Assembly (NCBI GenBank): GCA_026419195.1
Contig: JANZZV010000010.1
Location: forward strand, 1 to 64,000
Direction of reading: 5' to 3'
DNA from: Fervidobacterium sp.
GTDB lineage: Bacteria; Thermotogota; Thermotogae; Thermotogales; Fervidobacteriaceae
DNA length: 64,000 nucleotides
In this document: positions 44,835 to 53,264 of the stretch, piece by piece
Position numbering within the stretch: the first letter of the stretch is position 1
Layout: each line of letters begins with the position of its first letter
Translations under genes and position numbers: made by a program
Notes under the pieces: generated by a model
Told to the model about the DNA's origin: nothing
The model's input: the letters and a program-made list of their open reading frames with translations, nothing else
Databases searched by the model: none

Positions 44835-45839
44835 TTATTCCAAATATAATTTTACACAAGTTCCTTCATTTATTTTACTTAAGTATTCCAATTTTGACTT
44901 TTTTGAAAATAAATTTAATCTTTCTTCCACAATAGTTAAGCCTGTTCCTTTTGAAATACGCTCAGCACCCTTACCATTATCTTTAACTTCTATAACAATT
45001 CCCTGGTCATTCAACGTCTCACATGAAATAGTTATTAGTCCATCTTCTTTTATTTTTGAAATACCGTGAAGTATAGAGTTTTCAATAATAGGCTGGAGGA
45101 TTAAAGATGGTATCTGTTTACTCAAACATGCTTCGGAAACTATAATTTTAAAATCAAAATTATTGAACCTTTCTTTTTGAATGTTTAAATATTTGCTCGC
45201 AAGTTCAAATTCCTCTTTTACACTCCAAACTTCAGGTGCATCAATACTCATTCTTAATAGTTCAGTTATGTTTAACAAATAATTCTTCAGTTTGTCTTTG
45301 CTTTCATCTAAGTCAATCATGGAAATTGCGATTGCAATTGAGTTAAACAAAAAGTGTGGATTTAATTTTGATTTAAGAGATTCGAGTTTGAAGATTAGTT
45401 GTTTTTCTCTTAATTTCTCATTCTCAAAAAGTTGATTTTCGAGTTCCCTTTTTAATGTCAAGTAGGCGATCCCAAATGACACAACCAAGAAGCTCAATAT
45501 TATCAATACTGTGTTTAAGAATAAAGTCAACACATCTTGCGAATATCTTTCTATCCAAAACTTAAACAGGTTTATTAGTAAGTAAGCAACACTTAGAGCT
45601 GAAAATACAAGAGCAATAGTATATAAAATTTTTGCAGAATTCTTCCCATTTTTTATATTTGAAAACCACATTCTGAACACATAATAAAATAAACCAACAG
45701 TGTTGAAAATTACAAATATAGAAAGCACAGAGATGAGATATACATTTGATGGAAGCAAGTACATAGAATAGGTTAAAGTAGTTAAAACAATGAGTTGAAG
45801 AAACAAAATCACTCTCACATATTCCACCCTCTTTCGCAT
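44835..45839 (-). CDS. LytS/YehU-type sensor histidine kinase
   Basis: About four membrane helices (residues 8-30, 33-55, 68-92, 100-125) are followed by a His_kinase domain with LNPHFLFNSIAIAISM (phospho-His) and an ATPase domain with LQPIIENSILHGI and DNGKGAERISKGTGL. No separate ligand domain is seen. ATG 45839 has AGGTGAT upstream; GTG 45818 with GGGTGG is an alternative start. Operon with the LytTR regulator. Confidence 0.92.
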   Translation of the reverse strand: MRKRVEYVRVILFLQLIVLTTLTYSMYLLPSNVYLISVLSIFVIFNTVGLFYYVFRMWFSNIKNGKNSAKILYTIALVFSALSVAYLLINLFKFWIERYSQDVLTLFLNTVLIILSFLVVSFGIAYLTLKRELENQLFENEKLREKQLIFKLESLKSKLNPHFLFNSIAIAISMIDLDESKDKLKNYLLNITELLRMSIDAPEVWSVKEEFELASKYLNIQKERFNNFDFKIIVSEACLSKQIPSLILQPIIENSILHGISKIKEDGLITISCETLNDQGIVIEVKDNGKGAERISKGTGLTIVEERLNLFSKKSKLEYLSKINEGTCVKLYLE

Positions 45840-46104
45840 ATTATTATATCACCTATAGGCTGTTTTTTGTTTCAAGCATTTTTGTGCAGCTTTACGCACA
45901 AAATTTAGGGAAAGAGGTGCAAAAACTTACTTTGAGACTAACTGAAGCTAAAGATCAAGGCGTCGCAGGTTTCGAAGTTCTTAGCAGTGATAATTAGTCT
46001 TTAATCATCTCAAATGAAATTTTCTGAAGTTGATTGCAAATCTGTCAATCAATTGTCTACAAAAAGGTAATTTTTGCAAGAGCTATAACTTGTAATTTTC
46101 AGAT
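45840..46104. other. intergenic region with a possible coding remnant
   Basis: Apart from the start-proximal signals of the kinase gene, this stretch holds a short plus-strand frame at 45917-45997 (GTG after AGAGG, 26 codons, ending in AGFEVLSSDN) that looks coding-like but is not recognisable, perhaps the remains of a lost gene. Nothing else is evident. Confidence 0.3.
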
Positions 46105-46135
46105 AAAAAAAGTGCCCCCTTTTAGGGGGCATGTT
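46105..46135 (-). terminator. intrinsic terminator after the small secreted protein gene
   Basis: A 7-bp stem TGCCCCC/GGGGGCA with a 5-base loop (46113-46131) is followed on the minus strand by a run of T (plus A run 46105-46111). Confidence 0.88.
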
Positions 46136-46165
46136 ATTTTTCGCAAAACTATTGAGCTTATCAAA

Positions 46166-46585
46166 CTATTTAATTTTGTGCTTTTCGAAGAAATTTCTTA
46201 TAATTTTGTCTGCATCTTTTGCTTTGTTGTTTTCCATCAAAGTTAATCGAATTAATTCTTTTAGTAGTGCCGTCCTATTTTTGGATGTCACTTGTCCTCC
46301 AGAGACTATAATAGTTCCTTCTATTGTAATTGCTCCAACATCTGCTTTAATCTTGGCAAAGGAATAGAACTCAGAATCGGATGATGTGAAATTCAGTTTA
46401 ATTTTTCTTGGCATTTTGAGCTCGTATTCTTTTAGGAAAAGTTCATATGTTGCACCAAGCCAACTGTCGATTTCATATATGGCACCTACGCTGGTAACTT
46501 CCTTTTTCTTTGCCGCAAATGCTGTGGTATTGGTCAATGAATACACAAGCAGCACTGCCAAAAGCATAGTTACTATTCTCTTCAT
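46166..46585 (-). CDS. small secreted protein of unknown function
   Basis: A classic signal peptide (MKRIVTMLLAVLLVYSLTNT ending AFA) precedes a mature part of about 115 residues with mixed alpha/beta pattern and a basic C-terminus. I do not recognise a family. ATG 46585 follows TAGGAGGTGAC. It has its own terminator and looks monocistronic. Confidence 0.7.
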   Translation of the reverse strand: MKRIVTMLLAVLLVYSLTNTTAFAAKKKEVTSVGAIYEIDSWLGATYELFLKEYELKMPRKIKLNFTSSDSEFYSFAKIKADVGAITIEGTIIVSGGQVTSKNRTALLKELIRLTLMENNKAKDADKIIRNFFEKHKIK

Positions 46586-46707
46586 GTTGTCACCTCCTAA
46601 GAAGTATTTGAAAATGTATTTTTTGAATAAAAAACAGGTATATATAGGTTTTCAGTTTTTTATTAGTTTACCAAAATCTTAGATCCTTTAGTAAACTTAA
46701 AATTTTT

Positions 46708-47196
46708 CTATTCTTTTCTCGTTTTTGCACTTATGTGTTCTATTTTGATTTTTATGATGCAAGTCTTGTCGATATTCTCCTGAATTTCTTTTTGTATCTT
46801 ATCCAAATTTTTTGAGTATTTGATACCTATTTTTTCGAGTGCTTCCCTTTTTTCTTCTTCTGATTCCACAATATGTGCTTTTCCAAAAACAATAGCACTT
46901 TCGTAAGCTGTTGACAATTCATCAGGTAAAACTTTGCAATATTTTACCACTGTAAAGCAAACATTGGGAAATTTTTTTATGTTTTCCAATTTATGTCCTT
47001 CAGGGGCTGAGTGGATGTAAATAAAATCATCACAAAAAACGTAATTCACAGGTACTCCATAAGGATACTCACCGTTAAATGTTGACAAAACACCGTAATC
47101 TGCCGAAGAGAGTATTTCAAAAGCTTTTTGTTTAGACGCTTCTCTATCTTTTCTTCTCATCTTAGGAAACCTTTCCAACTCTATCTCCCCTTTCAT
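46708..47196 (-). CDS. pyridoxamine 5'-phosphate oxidase-like FMN-binding protein (NimA-type)
   Basis: The segments MRRKDREASKQKAFEIL, YGVLSTFNGEYPYGVPVNYV and IYIHSAPEGHKLENI match the flavin-binding split-barrel family that includes NimA nitroimidazole-resistance-like proteins. 162 residues is normal. It probably binds FMN and acts as a small reductase; the substrate is unknown. ATG 47196 follows GGGGAGATAG. Confidence 0.88.
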   Translation of the reverse strand: MKGEIELERFPKMRRKDREASKQKAFEILSSADYGVLSTFNGEYPYGVPVNYVFCDDFIYIHSAPEGHKLENIKKFPNVCFTVVKYCKVLPDELSTAYESAIVFGKAHIVESEEEKREALEKIGIKYSKNLDKIQKEIQENIDKTCIIKIKIEHISAKTRKE

Positions 47197-47202
47197 TAAT
47201 TG

Positions 47203-47231
47203 AAAAACTTACCAGCCAAGATGCTGGTAAG
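47203..47231 (-). terminator. intrinsic terminator of the leftward glycan gene run
   Basis: A 9-bp stem CTTACCAGC/GCTGGTAAG with a 6-base loop (47208-47231) precedes TTTTTC on the minus strand, just after the stop of the CBM48-like gene at 47242. Confidence 0.87.
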
Positions 47232-47241
47232 CATTGACAGG

Positions 47242-49230
47242 TTATTTAATCACCACAGGAATCAAGGTGGCATAGGATTGACCCGGTACGTATGATTTAA
47301 GTAATTGTTCTTGGGTGTATCCTTCTGGGACGATTATATCGAGCACGAACGGAGCGAAATCCTTAGAATCAGCGGGATATCCTCCAAGTGTCCATTGAGT
47401 AGAATCTTTTGAGATAGGTCTTATATGATCTGTGCCGTACCCATCTTGACTAAGCGACAATATGTACGCTTTTATACCTCTTTTCACTTCGATGTATTTT
47501 TTAAAGACTACTATGTGTATTACTTTATCAGCCGGATCTGCCTCGTATGTTATTGCTTCTTGTATTTGTTTACCATCTGCAGTGGCGAAAACTATTCTAT
47601 CATCTGGCCAACCGGCAACTTTTATAAAGTAATCCCATGGATCTTTGAATTGTACCCGAGCACCTTCTTTGTAAGTTGATACCTTTCCTCCTTCTTTTGT
47701 ATCAAGGTAGATGTTTATTAACTGATGTGAAAATCCTTTTGGCGATGCCCATGGATTTGTCATTTCAGCGAATTTTATGCTGAAAACGAAAGCTTCATCA
47801 TTTTCAAGTACAGTAACTTCGGTAATATCCCACAGTCCCTTGTATGGAGCAAATGCAGGATCTTTTGGATACGTGTATGTTCCAAATCCGTAATCATCAC
47901 CGATTTTGTCTACAAACTTTGCTATTACATTACCGGAAAGCATGGTTGGCGCTTTTATAACTACACCATCTTGAGGTACTATCTCGTCTTTGCCTTCAAT
48001 CGAACACACAACGTACAAATTGAACGACTCTCCACTTTTTACTCCAAGTATATCGTATGGGATCTCAAGTTCAACTATGTCATCGACAGCTGCTTTAAAA
48101 GTGTTAGCTTGAAGAATCCAGGAATCATCTCCAGCAGCTGCAAAAAATGTACCGCGTTTTCTTGCTTGCCAAGTCCTCATGTTTATAGAAAATCTGAAAC
48201 CTACAGGCTTGCTAAGCGTAGTATTGTTGAAAGTCTTTTTGTTTGATGCTAGCATTCTAGGTGCATCGGTATAAACTTCAAAAAGCACATTTTGACCAAC
48301 ATAATCTTTGGCTGCTTTTTCAAGAACTATAGCAACGTACGCAGTTGTAGATGTTCTTGAAATGTATGCAGCTTTTATTACTTTTCCACTGTAACTTGCC
48401 GTTGCTTTTTCAGCCTCGGAAAGTTTTCCGTCGATCTCGTATTGAATAGCTCTTATTATGTTCTCTTTTGGTAGTTCAACTTGTTGTGGTTCTTGTTTTT
48501 GAATTCTCGGAGCGCCAACTTTGAGTTTGCCATCTTCTTTCCAAACTTCAAAAACACCATTTTTTCCTCCAAAACCGTCATCCACATATGCTGGGGCGTT
48601 TGGATCAACTACCCAATCCTTTCCATCAACAACAAATTTGTACTGGTAAACACCAACTGATAATTCAAGAACAGCTTCCCACCATCCACCACCTGAACTA
48701 TAACATTCTGTATCACTCATACTCCAGTTGTTGAACGATCCAGCTATGAATACATATTTTGCCCCTGGTTTGTAAAATTTGATAACTACGTAATTGTTAT
48801 CCTCAACAGAGAAGTTTTCCTGCCTTTGTGTGTTGATTTCAACTTTTTCTTTTATCTCCGCAGCTGGTGCAAGTATGACAAGTTTTCCGTCTTTCTGAGC
48901 AAGTGTAAAAACACCATTTTTTCCCCCAAATCCGTCGTCTGTGTAACCTGGTGCATCTGGGTCTTCTCTCCATACTTTACCACCATCGATCACAAACTTA
49001 TATTGATACGTTCCAGGCTTAAGTTCGAGTTCGGTTATCCATAGATCTCCTTGTTTTTTCATAGGATTAGCTGTCGTTGACCAATTATTGAATGTCCCAG
49101 CCAAATGCACTGTAGTTGCTTGAGGATAGCTGAATGTGAAAACAATCCTGTTACCTTCAACTTTTATGGCTGCAAACGAGATAATGGATAAAATACAAAA
49201 AATCACTGCTGTCAGTCTTACCATACGCAT
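47242..49230 (-). CDS. secreted glycan-binding protein: two CBM48-like domains plus glucodextranase C-terminal-type module
   Basis: After a signal peptide (about 1-20), residues about 25-115 and 145-235 are two similar E-set/glycogen-binding modules, each with AG(T/S)FNNWS, YQYKFV(I/V)DG and DP(D/N)AP(G/A)Y(T/V)DDGFGG. The C-terminal part (about 265-655) has a beta-rich region followed by a module like the C-terminal binding domain of glucodextranase/pullulanase. No catalytic glycosidase domain is visible, so it is probably a surface alpha-glucan binding protein. ATG 49230 follows GGGGGAG. Gene of the LacI-divergent locus. Confidence 0.82.
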   Translation of the reverse strand: MRMVRLTAVIFCILSIISFAAIKVEGNRIVFTFSYPQATTVHLAGTFNNWSTTANPMKKQGDLWITELELKPGTYQYKFVIDGGKVWREDPDAPGYTDDGFGGKNGVFTLAQKDGKLVILAPAAEIKEKVEINTQRQENFSVEDNNYVVIKFYKPGAKYVFIAGSFNNWSMSDTECYSSGGGWWEAVLELSVGVYQYKFVVDGKDWVVDPNAPAYVDDGFGGKNGVFEVWKEDGKLKVGAPRIQKQEPQQVELPKENIIRAIQYEIDGKLSEAEKATASYSGKVIKAAYISRTSTTAYVAIVLEKAAKDYVGQNVLFEVYTDAPRMLASNKKTFNNTTLSKPVGFRFSINMRTWQARKRGTFFAAAGDDSWILQANTFKAAVDDIVELEIPYDILGVKSGESFNLYVVCSIEGKDEIVPQDGVVIKAPTMLSGNVIAKFVDKIGDDYGFGTYTYPKDPAFAPYKGLWDITEVTVLENDEAFVFSIKFAEMTNPWASPKGFSHQLINIYLDTKEGGKVSTYKEGARVQFKDPWDYFIKVAGWPDDRIVFATADGKQIQEAITYEADPADKVIHIVVFKKYIEVKRGIKAYILSLSQDGYGTDHIRPISKDSTQWTLGGYPADSKDFAPFVLDIIVPEGYTQEQLLKSYVPGQSYATLIPVVIK

Positions 49231-49341
49231 ACTACTCCCCCCTTTTAAAGGATTGTTGAACGACTACAATATATTTTCTCACATTTTTCTAATTTTTTGC
49301 AAACACGTCTTGGAACATTTTCAAAACTAACTTAAGAAAAC

Positions 49342-49371
49342 AAAAAAACACTGGCTAAAGCCAGTGTTTTT
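49342..49371. terminator. intrinsic terminator
   Basis: An 11-bp stem AAACACTGGCT/AGCCAGTGTTT with a very short loop is flanked by A and T runs, so it can end transcription on either strand; it follows the stop of the minus-strand gene at 49388. Confidence 0.85.
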
Positions 49372-49387
49372 GATCTCTTTTCACAAG

Positions 49388-51553
49388 CTATTTTTCTACA
49401 GTAATAGCAAAGATATGTGTGTTGATTTGCTGTGGCAAGGTTATCTTCTTGATTTTTTTATTAACTTCTACTGTATATACACTTATACCACATTTTATAT
49501 ATTGTTTTTCTCCAGAAGATATGTATCTGTAATCAAATATTATACCATCAGGAAAATTGCACCAATCCTTAACCTTAAAACTATAGTAGATATCATTCAA
49601 AATTAAATCTACGTCGTAATCGCCATGATTAGCTGCGGCAAGAATATGTATTTTTCTTATTTGCATTTCTTCAGGGAAAACTATTACTTGTCGATCGCAT
49701 CTTACATTGTCCAAACCGTTAACTTTTAAATAAAATGGTACATTATTAACGTATATGACCCCTTCGTCAATCTCGTTTTGCGGAAGATAAGCACCTAACA
49801 CACTGCCTAAATTATCAAAATTTCCAGGTGTCTTTGGTGTTCCAAAACCATCGTTGTTGAAAAATTCGCTCAAGTTTATCATTCCAAAATTTTCCAAGTT
49901 TTCAAGTGTTACTACTGATTCGAAGGAAAAAACTTTACCTTTTGTCTTAAAAAGTTGTCCATTTTGGATTATGAAATTTCTGGAATTTGTATCGTAGATG
50001 AAAGTCTTTGGGTTTTCTTTACCATAGGAGATTCCTATCTTAGATGGAATGAGAACAATCTGGTCTATAATGCAACTATTCGAATTGGAAATCGATATAC
50101 TATCACTAACTTCAACAAAACCAATTTCAAAAATCCCTTTGCCAGTTAAATCCCTTCTTACGCTTGTTTTACCACTTACTGTTATTGCCGTGTTTGAGAA
50201 ATTACCAGCTAAAAGTACAAGGTAAATTTCACTATCAACATCCGCTTTTCTTATTCTACCTCTTCCATCTATTTGTAAACTTGCACCCGAACCATAATCC
50301 CCAGTTAGTAACTTAACTGAAGATATTCCTACGTCAAAAGATTCAGCTTCAAGCACGTTTAAACCAGATCTTCCGATTATTTCCGGATTCTTTGCCAACG
50401 ACTGATAAGACTTGGGTAACTTTGTACCGTACAGCACCGTTCTCAAACTACATATTGTTGATTCAGCACCTGCGTTTCTATTGTAATGCATATATTCTAG
50501 ACCATCGAAACCCTCACCATTTTCACCCAACATCTTAACTCCAAGCCTGTTTCCTCCAAAAAGCCATGAGATCATTAAGGAAGATAATATAGCGTACTTT
50601 TCTTGCTTGATTAAATCATATAATTCTACCAAAGGAATAGTAACACATTCTAAGGCATAAGCAAGTTCTGGATACATTTTAAAGTAATTCTCAATTGAAT
50701 ATATCAATCCTGTTGAAACGAGTATAGAGGACTGGTGAATTATTGATCTTTCCGCGACTGACAAAAATTTGGTGTTACCCGTAACCTTGTAAGCGCGAAT
50801 CAGAGCCTCTGCATAATGATTTCCCCAACCGTTCCATAAAAGTCGATCCTTGTGGACAGAGAAAAAACCCCTTAGAATATCCAAACTTTTTACTTCATAC
50901 TCAAGCAAATTTTCAGTGTATCTACTTATATCTCTTAGAACATCTTCTGATTTATAAACATCGTAATAATTGCATAATCCCAAGACGAACAAAGCAAGCT
51001 GATCGGCTGAATTTGGCGGTTTCTTTTTAATTGCGTTGTACGCCCTTACAATAGCTCTGTGTATATCTTGTTGATCTGTAAACTTCGCAAGTTTTGAAAG
51101 TCCCCAAAAGGCACGTAGAGCCCACCAACCAGAAGATTTCATACTCGTAATACCGTATCTATTAATCGTTCCATCCTTGTAAGCAAAGTTGTAAAATTCT
51201 CCGTCACTTGCTTGCATTTTCAAGACAAACTTTGCCGAATCCAATGCCAGTGACAAATACCGAGGATCTTTTGTGAGTTCATAAGCCTCTGAATAAAGTA
51301 ATACAACTCTTGCCACATCATCAACACAAAAATCTCCCTCGTTAATTGCACCGACAGGGATAAATGTATTGCCCTTGTTTTCTGCGTAAACCCAATATCC
51401 TTTCACCAACTCTCCTTCAAGCAAAAACCATTCAGATAACTTCTCAAGATGGGAAACATTAAAACTTGAAGTAAGATCACAAAAGCCTTTGGTAATCATA
51501 AAAACAATCACTCCAAAAATCACAATTAATCTTTTAATATTCACTATTCTCAC
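49388..51553 (-). CDS. secreted (alpha/alpha)6-barrel glycosidase-like protein
   Basis: A signal peptide (residues about 7-25) is followed by a helical six-hairpin-like region (about 30-370) with FCVDDVARVVLLYSEAYEL, GWWALRAFWGLSKL and NGWGNHYAEALIRAY, and a C-terminal beta-rich half (about 385-715), possibly carbohydrate-binding. The helical part resembles six-hairpin glycosidases and lyases, but I cannot place it in a numbered GH family. Conserved Asp residues near DDVAR could be catalytic. It belongs to the leftward arm of the LacI-type locus. Confidence 0.65.
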   Translation of the reverse strand: MRIVNIKRLIVIFGVIVFMITKGFCDLTSSFNVSHLEKLSEWFLLEGELVKGYWVYAENKGNTFIPVGAINEGDFCVDDVARVVLLYSEAYELTKDPRYLSLALDSAKFVLKMQASDGEFYNFAYKDGTINRYGITSMKSSGWWALRAFWGLSKLAKFTDQQDIHRAIVRAYNAIKKKPPNSADQLALFVLGLCNYYDVYKSEDVLRDISRYTENLLEYEVKSLDILRGFFSVHKDRLLWNGWGNHYAEALIRAYKVTGNTKFLSVAERSIIHQSSILVSTGLIYSIENYFKMYPELAYALECVTIPLVELYDLIKQEKYAILSSLMISWLFGGNRLGVKMLGENGEGFDGLEYMHYNRNAGAESTICSLRTVLYGTKLPKSYQSLAKNPEIIGRSGLNVLEAESFDVGISSVKLLTGDYGSGASLQIDGRGRIRKADVDSEIYLVLLAGNFSNTAITVSGKTSVRRDLTGKGIFEIGFVEVSDSISISNSNSCIIDQIVLIPSKIGISYGKENPKTFIYDTNSRNFIIQNGQLFKTKGKVFSFESVVTLENLENFGMINLSEFFNNDGFGTPKTPGNFDNLGSVLGAYLPQNEIDEGVIYVNNVPFYLKVNGLDNVRCDRQVIVFPEEMQIRKIHILAAANHGDYDVDLILNDIYYSFKVKDWCNFPDGIIFDYRYISSGEKQYIKCGISVYTVEVNKKIKKITLPQQINTHIFAITVEK

Positions 51554-51575
51554 CAGCCTTCATAACGAAATATAA

Positions 51576-51595
51576 GGTCAGGCTTTCGCCTGACC
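51576..51595 (-). terminator. hairpin between two genes of the leftward glycan run
   Basis: A perfect 8-bp stem GGTCAGGC/GCCTGACC with TTTC/GAAA loop lies between the upstream exported-protein gene and the glycosidase-like gene. On the minus strand it is followed by TTATATTTC, a poor T run, so it may be a partial terminator or an mRNA-end stabiliser. Confidence 0.6.
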
Positions 51596-51607
51596 CGAAG
51601 AAAGACA

Positions 51608-52939
51608 TTATTCACCTATCTTAAGTGATCTGAAAGACTTACTCTTTTCTTCGATAAACTTTATCGCATCTTCGACAGTATTAGCCCTATATAAAGTGTA
51701 AAGTATAGTGTGTTCTACCTTATCACCTGCTTTGTATCTGTTTGGCATGGCTTCCTTCTTCGTTCCCCAGACTGGATAAACATTTTCCGTAGCTGGATAA
51801 GCATTGAATTCGTCAGCGACCCACTTGAATATACCTGTTCTAAACTCAAGACTTTCGTAAACCCAGGTATCTCCTTCTAGCCATTTTGCATAATCTGCTT
51901 TTAGAAGAGGAATTGTCGGGAATATTTCGGCAATACCAACTCTTCCCTTTGCTGAATAATTGCTTCTCCACCTTTCAGCTGAAGCAAATATATATGTTGC
52001 ACCCCAGAATGGTGGTTTCATACTCTGTCCAGCAGGAAAGACGACATATGGTATGTTGTTTACCATTCTTATTGCATTTCTCTCGAGCCAATATTCATAA
52101 GGTGTTATACCAAGTTGATCTGCCCAAGCTAATCTTCTAAACACGGGTAATATATGTACGGTATCGTCGAATGCAGGTATAATTGGTTTTGTGATCATTG
52201 TTTGTAATTTCATAATATCAGCATAATTATAGAACAAGAAATTGTTGTCGACGTATATATCACCGTTTCTAAATACGTATACGAGTAAATCTTGGAACAA
52301 TCCAAAAAATCTTTCAGATTGAAGAAGCACTTTTATTCCAATAGCTACAGGTCCTGGATCAAATATCTTTAAATCTACAACCCTCAATCCGGATGACGTT
52401 TCTTCATCATGTTGATTCCCAATGCTACCGTCGACATAGTAAGTTGATCTTGACCAACCGGCTATCCTCGCAATTCCAATTTCGTCAACTAAATTTGCCT
52501 TAACGTCGCCAAATTGGGTAATCCTCGCTATTCCTTTTTCATTTACAAATACTTCTAGAGTGTTATCAGTTGTCCTTATCGTCCAACCCTTTTCTGCCTT
52601 CGTTAAGGTAAATGCTCTTGGATAAACAGTGGCTTTAGCTGCTTGATCCGATACTTGTATTCTGCCGTTACCTTTGGCTATAAAAACTAAGTAATCTGGT
52701 GCTGAAACTCGTTTGTTCCCATCTACATCATCAATCTGGTAGGGCACCTCTTTGTTGTCAATTAGTACCTTCAAACTTGTCCAATCTGGTTCAAAATTCT
52801 CTGGTAAGATGTCAACCAACTTTCCCATCTGTAATACTACCGGAACCTCTACGTTTCCAGCTACCACCGGAATAGAAACAGTTGCAGCAAAACCAAGCAA
52901 CGTACACAAAACTCCAAACATCACAAATAACCTTTTCAT
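51608..52939 (-). CDS. exported protein of unknown function in the glycan locus
   Basis: The 443-residue protein has a signal peptide (MKRLFVMFGVLCTLLGFAA) and a mainly beta-rich mature part with long aromatic-rich segments (for example AERWRSNYSAKGRVGIAE and GDTWVYESLEFRTGIFKW). I do not recognise a family; the size and beta content would fit a polysaccharide-binding or lyase-like fold. It is first in the leftward run, immediately behind a promoter with a LacI-type operator, so it should be strongly sugar-regulated. ATG 52939 follows GGGAGGTG. Confidence 0.75.
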   Translation of the reverse strand: MKRLFVMFGVLCTLLGFAATVSIPVVAGNVEVPVVLQMGKLVDILPENFEPDWTSLKVLIDNKEVPYQIDDVDGNKRVSAPDYLVFIAKGNGRIQVSDQAAKATVYPRAFTLTKAEKGWTIRTTDNTLEVFVNEKGIARITQFGDVKANLVDEIGIARIAGWSRSTYYVDGSIGNQHDEETSSGLRVVDLKIFDPGPVAIGIKVLLQSERFFGLFQDLLVYVFRNGDIYVDNNFLFYNYADIMKLQTMITKPIIPAFDDTVHILPVFRRLAWADQLGITPYEYWLERNAIRMVNNIPYVVFPAGQSMKPPFWGATYIFASAERWRSNYSAKGRVGIAEIFPTIPLLKADYAKWLEGDTWVYESLEFRTGIFKWVADEFNAYPATENVYPVWGTKKEAMPNRYKAGDKVEHTILYTLYRANTVEDAIKFIEEKSKSFRSLKIGE

Positions 52940-52979
52940 CTCAACACACCTCCCTCTAATATGGTGGAAATAGGGATAA

Positions 52980-52991
52980 GTAAACGCTTAC
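52980..52991 (-). promoter_or_regulatory. LacI-type operator at the leftward glycan promoter
   Basis: GTAAACGCTTAC is a near-perfect palindrome with central CG, typical of LacI/GalR-family sites. It lies just downstream of a -10 element TATAAT on the minus strand (53005-53010); the -35 is poor. The start point would be near 52998, so the repressor would block early transcription of the exported-protein operon. Confidence 0.8.
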
Positions 52992-53004
52992 ATATCTACA
53001 TGGT

Positions 53005-53010
53005 ATTATA
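53005..53010 (-). promoter_or_regulatory. -10 element of the leftward glycan promoter
   Basis: A perfect TATAAT on the minus strand, 66 bases before the start codon. No good TTGACA is found at 16-18 bases, so the promoter may be weak or need activation. The rest of the divergent gap (53011-53139) is AT-rich with no further feature seen. Confidence 0.5.
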
Positions 53011-53139
53011 CCCATCTCTAACGTGATAATTTAATCTCGTATTTGTCCATTTTCTTCAAGAAATTTAAAATAACAATAATTAAACAAATAAAACAACATG
53101 TTACAAATATTTATTTTATTTTTCTTTATTTTCTATCAC

Positions 53140-53168
53140 TTGGAACCTAAAATTCGAAATTGTATAAT
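53140..53168 (+). promoter_or_regulatory. promoter of the LacI-type regulator and ABC/glycosidase genes
   Basis: TTGGAA (53140-53145) and TATAAT (53163-53168) are 17 bases apart. A second TATAAT at 53193-53198 has no clear -35. The operator at 53180 lies just past the predicted start point. Confidence 0.7.
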
Positions 53169-53179
53169 ATCTTCGATGT

Positions 53180-53191
53180 GTAAGCGTTTTC
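53180..53191 (+). promoter_or_regulatory. LacI-type operator at the regulator's own promoter
   Basis: GTAAGCGTTTTC matches the first operator in reverse orientation (GTAAGCGTTTAC) at 11 of 12 positions. Placed between the -10 and the regulator gene, it implies autorepression and common control of both arms of the locus. Confidence 0.78.
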
Positions 53192-53264
53192 TTATAATGT
53201 TAAAAAGTTGTTGTTCCAAATGGAAATTTGATTCAGGGACTTACACTAATAAGGAGTGAAGAAT

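Noticed and set aside
47208-47231. CTTACCAGC inverted repeat as another origin-type box
   Set aside because: It is a single terminator stem with a T run and differs from the box core CTTACCAC.
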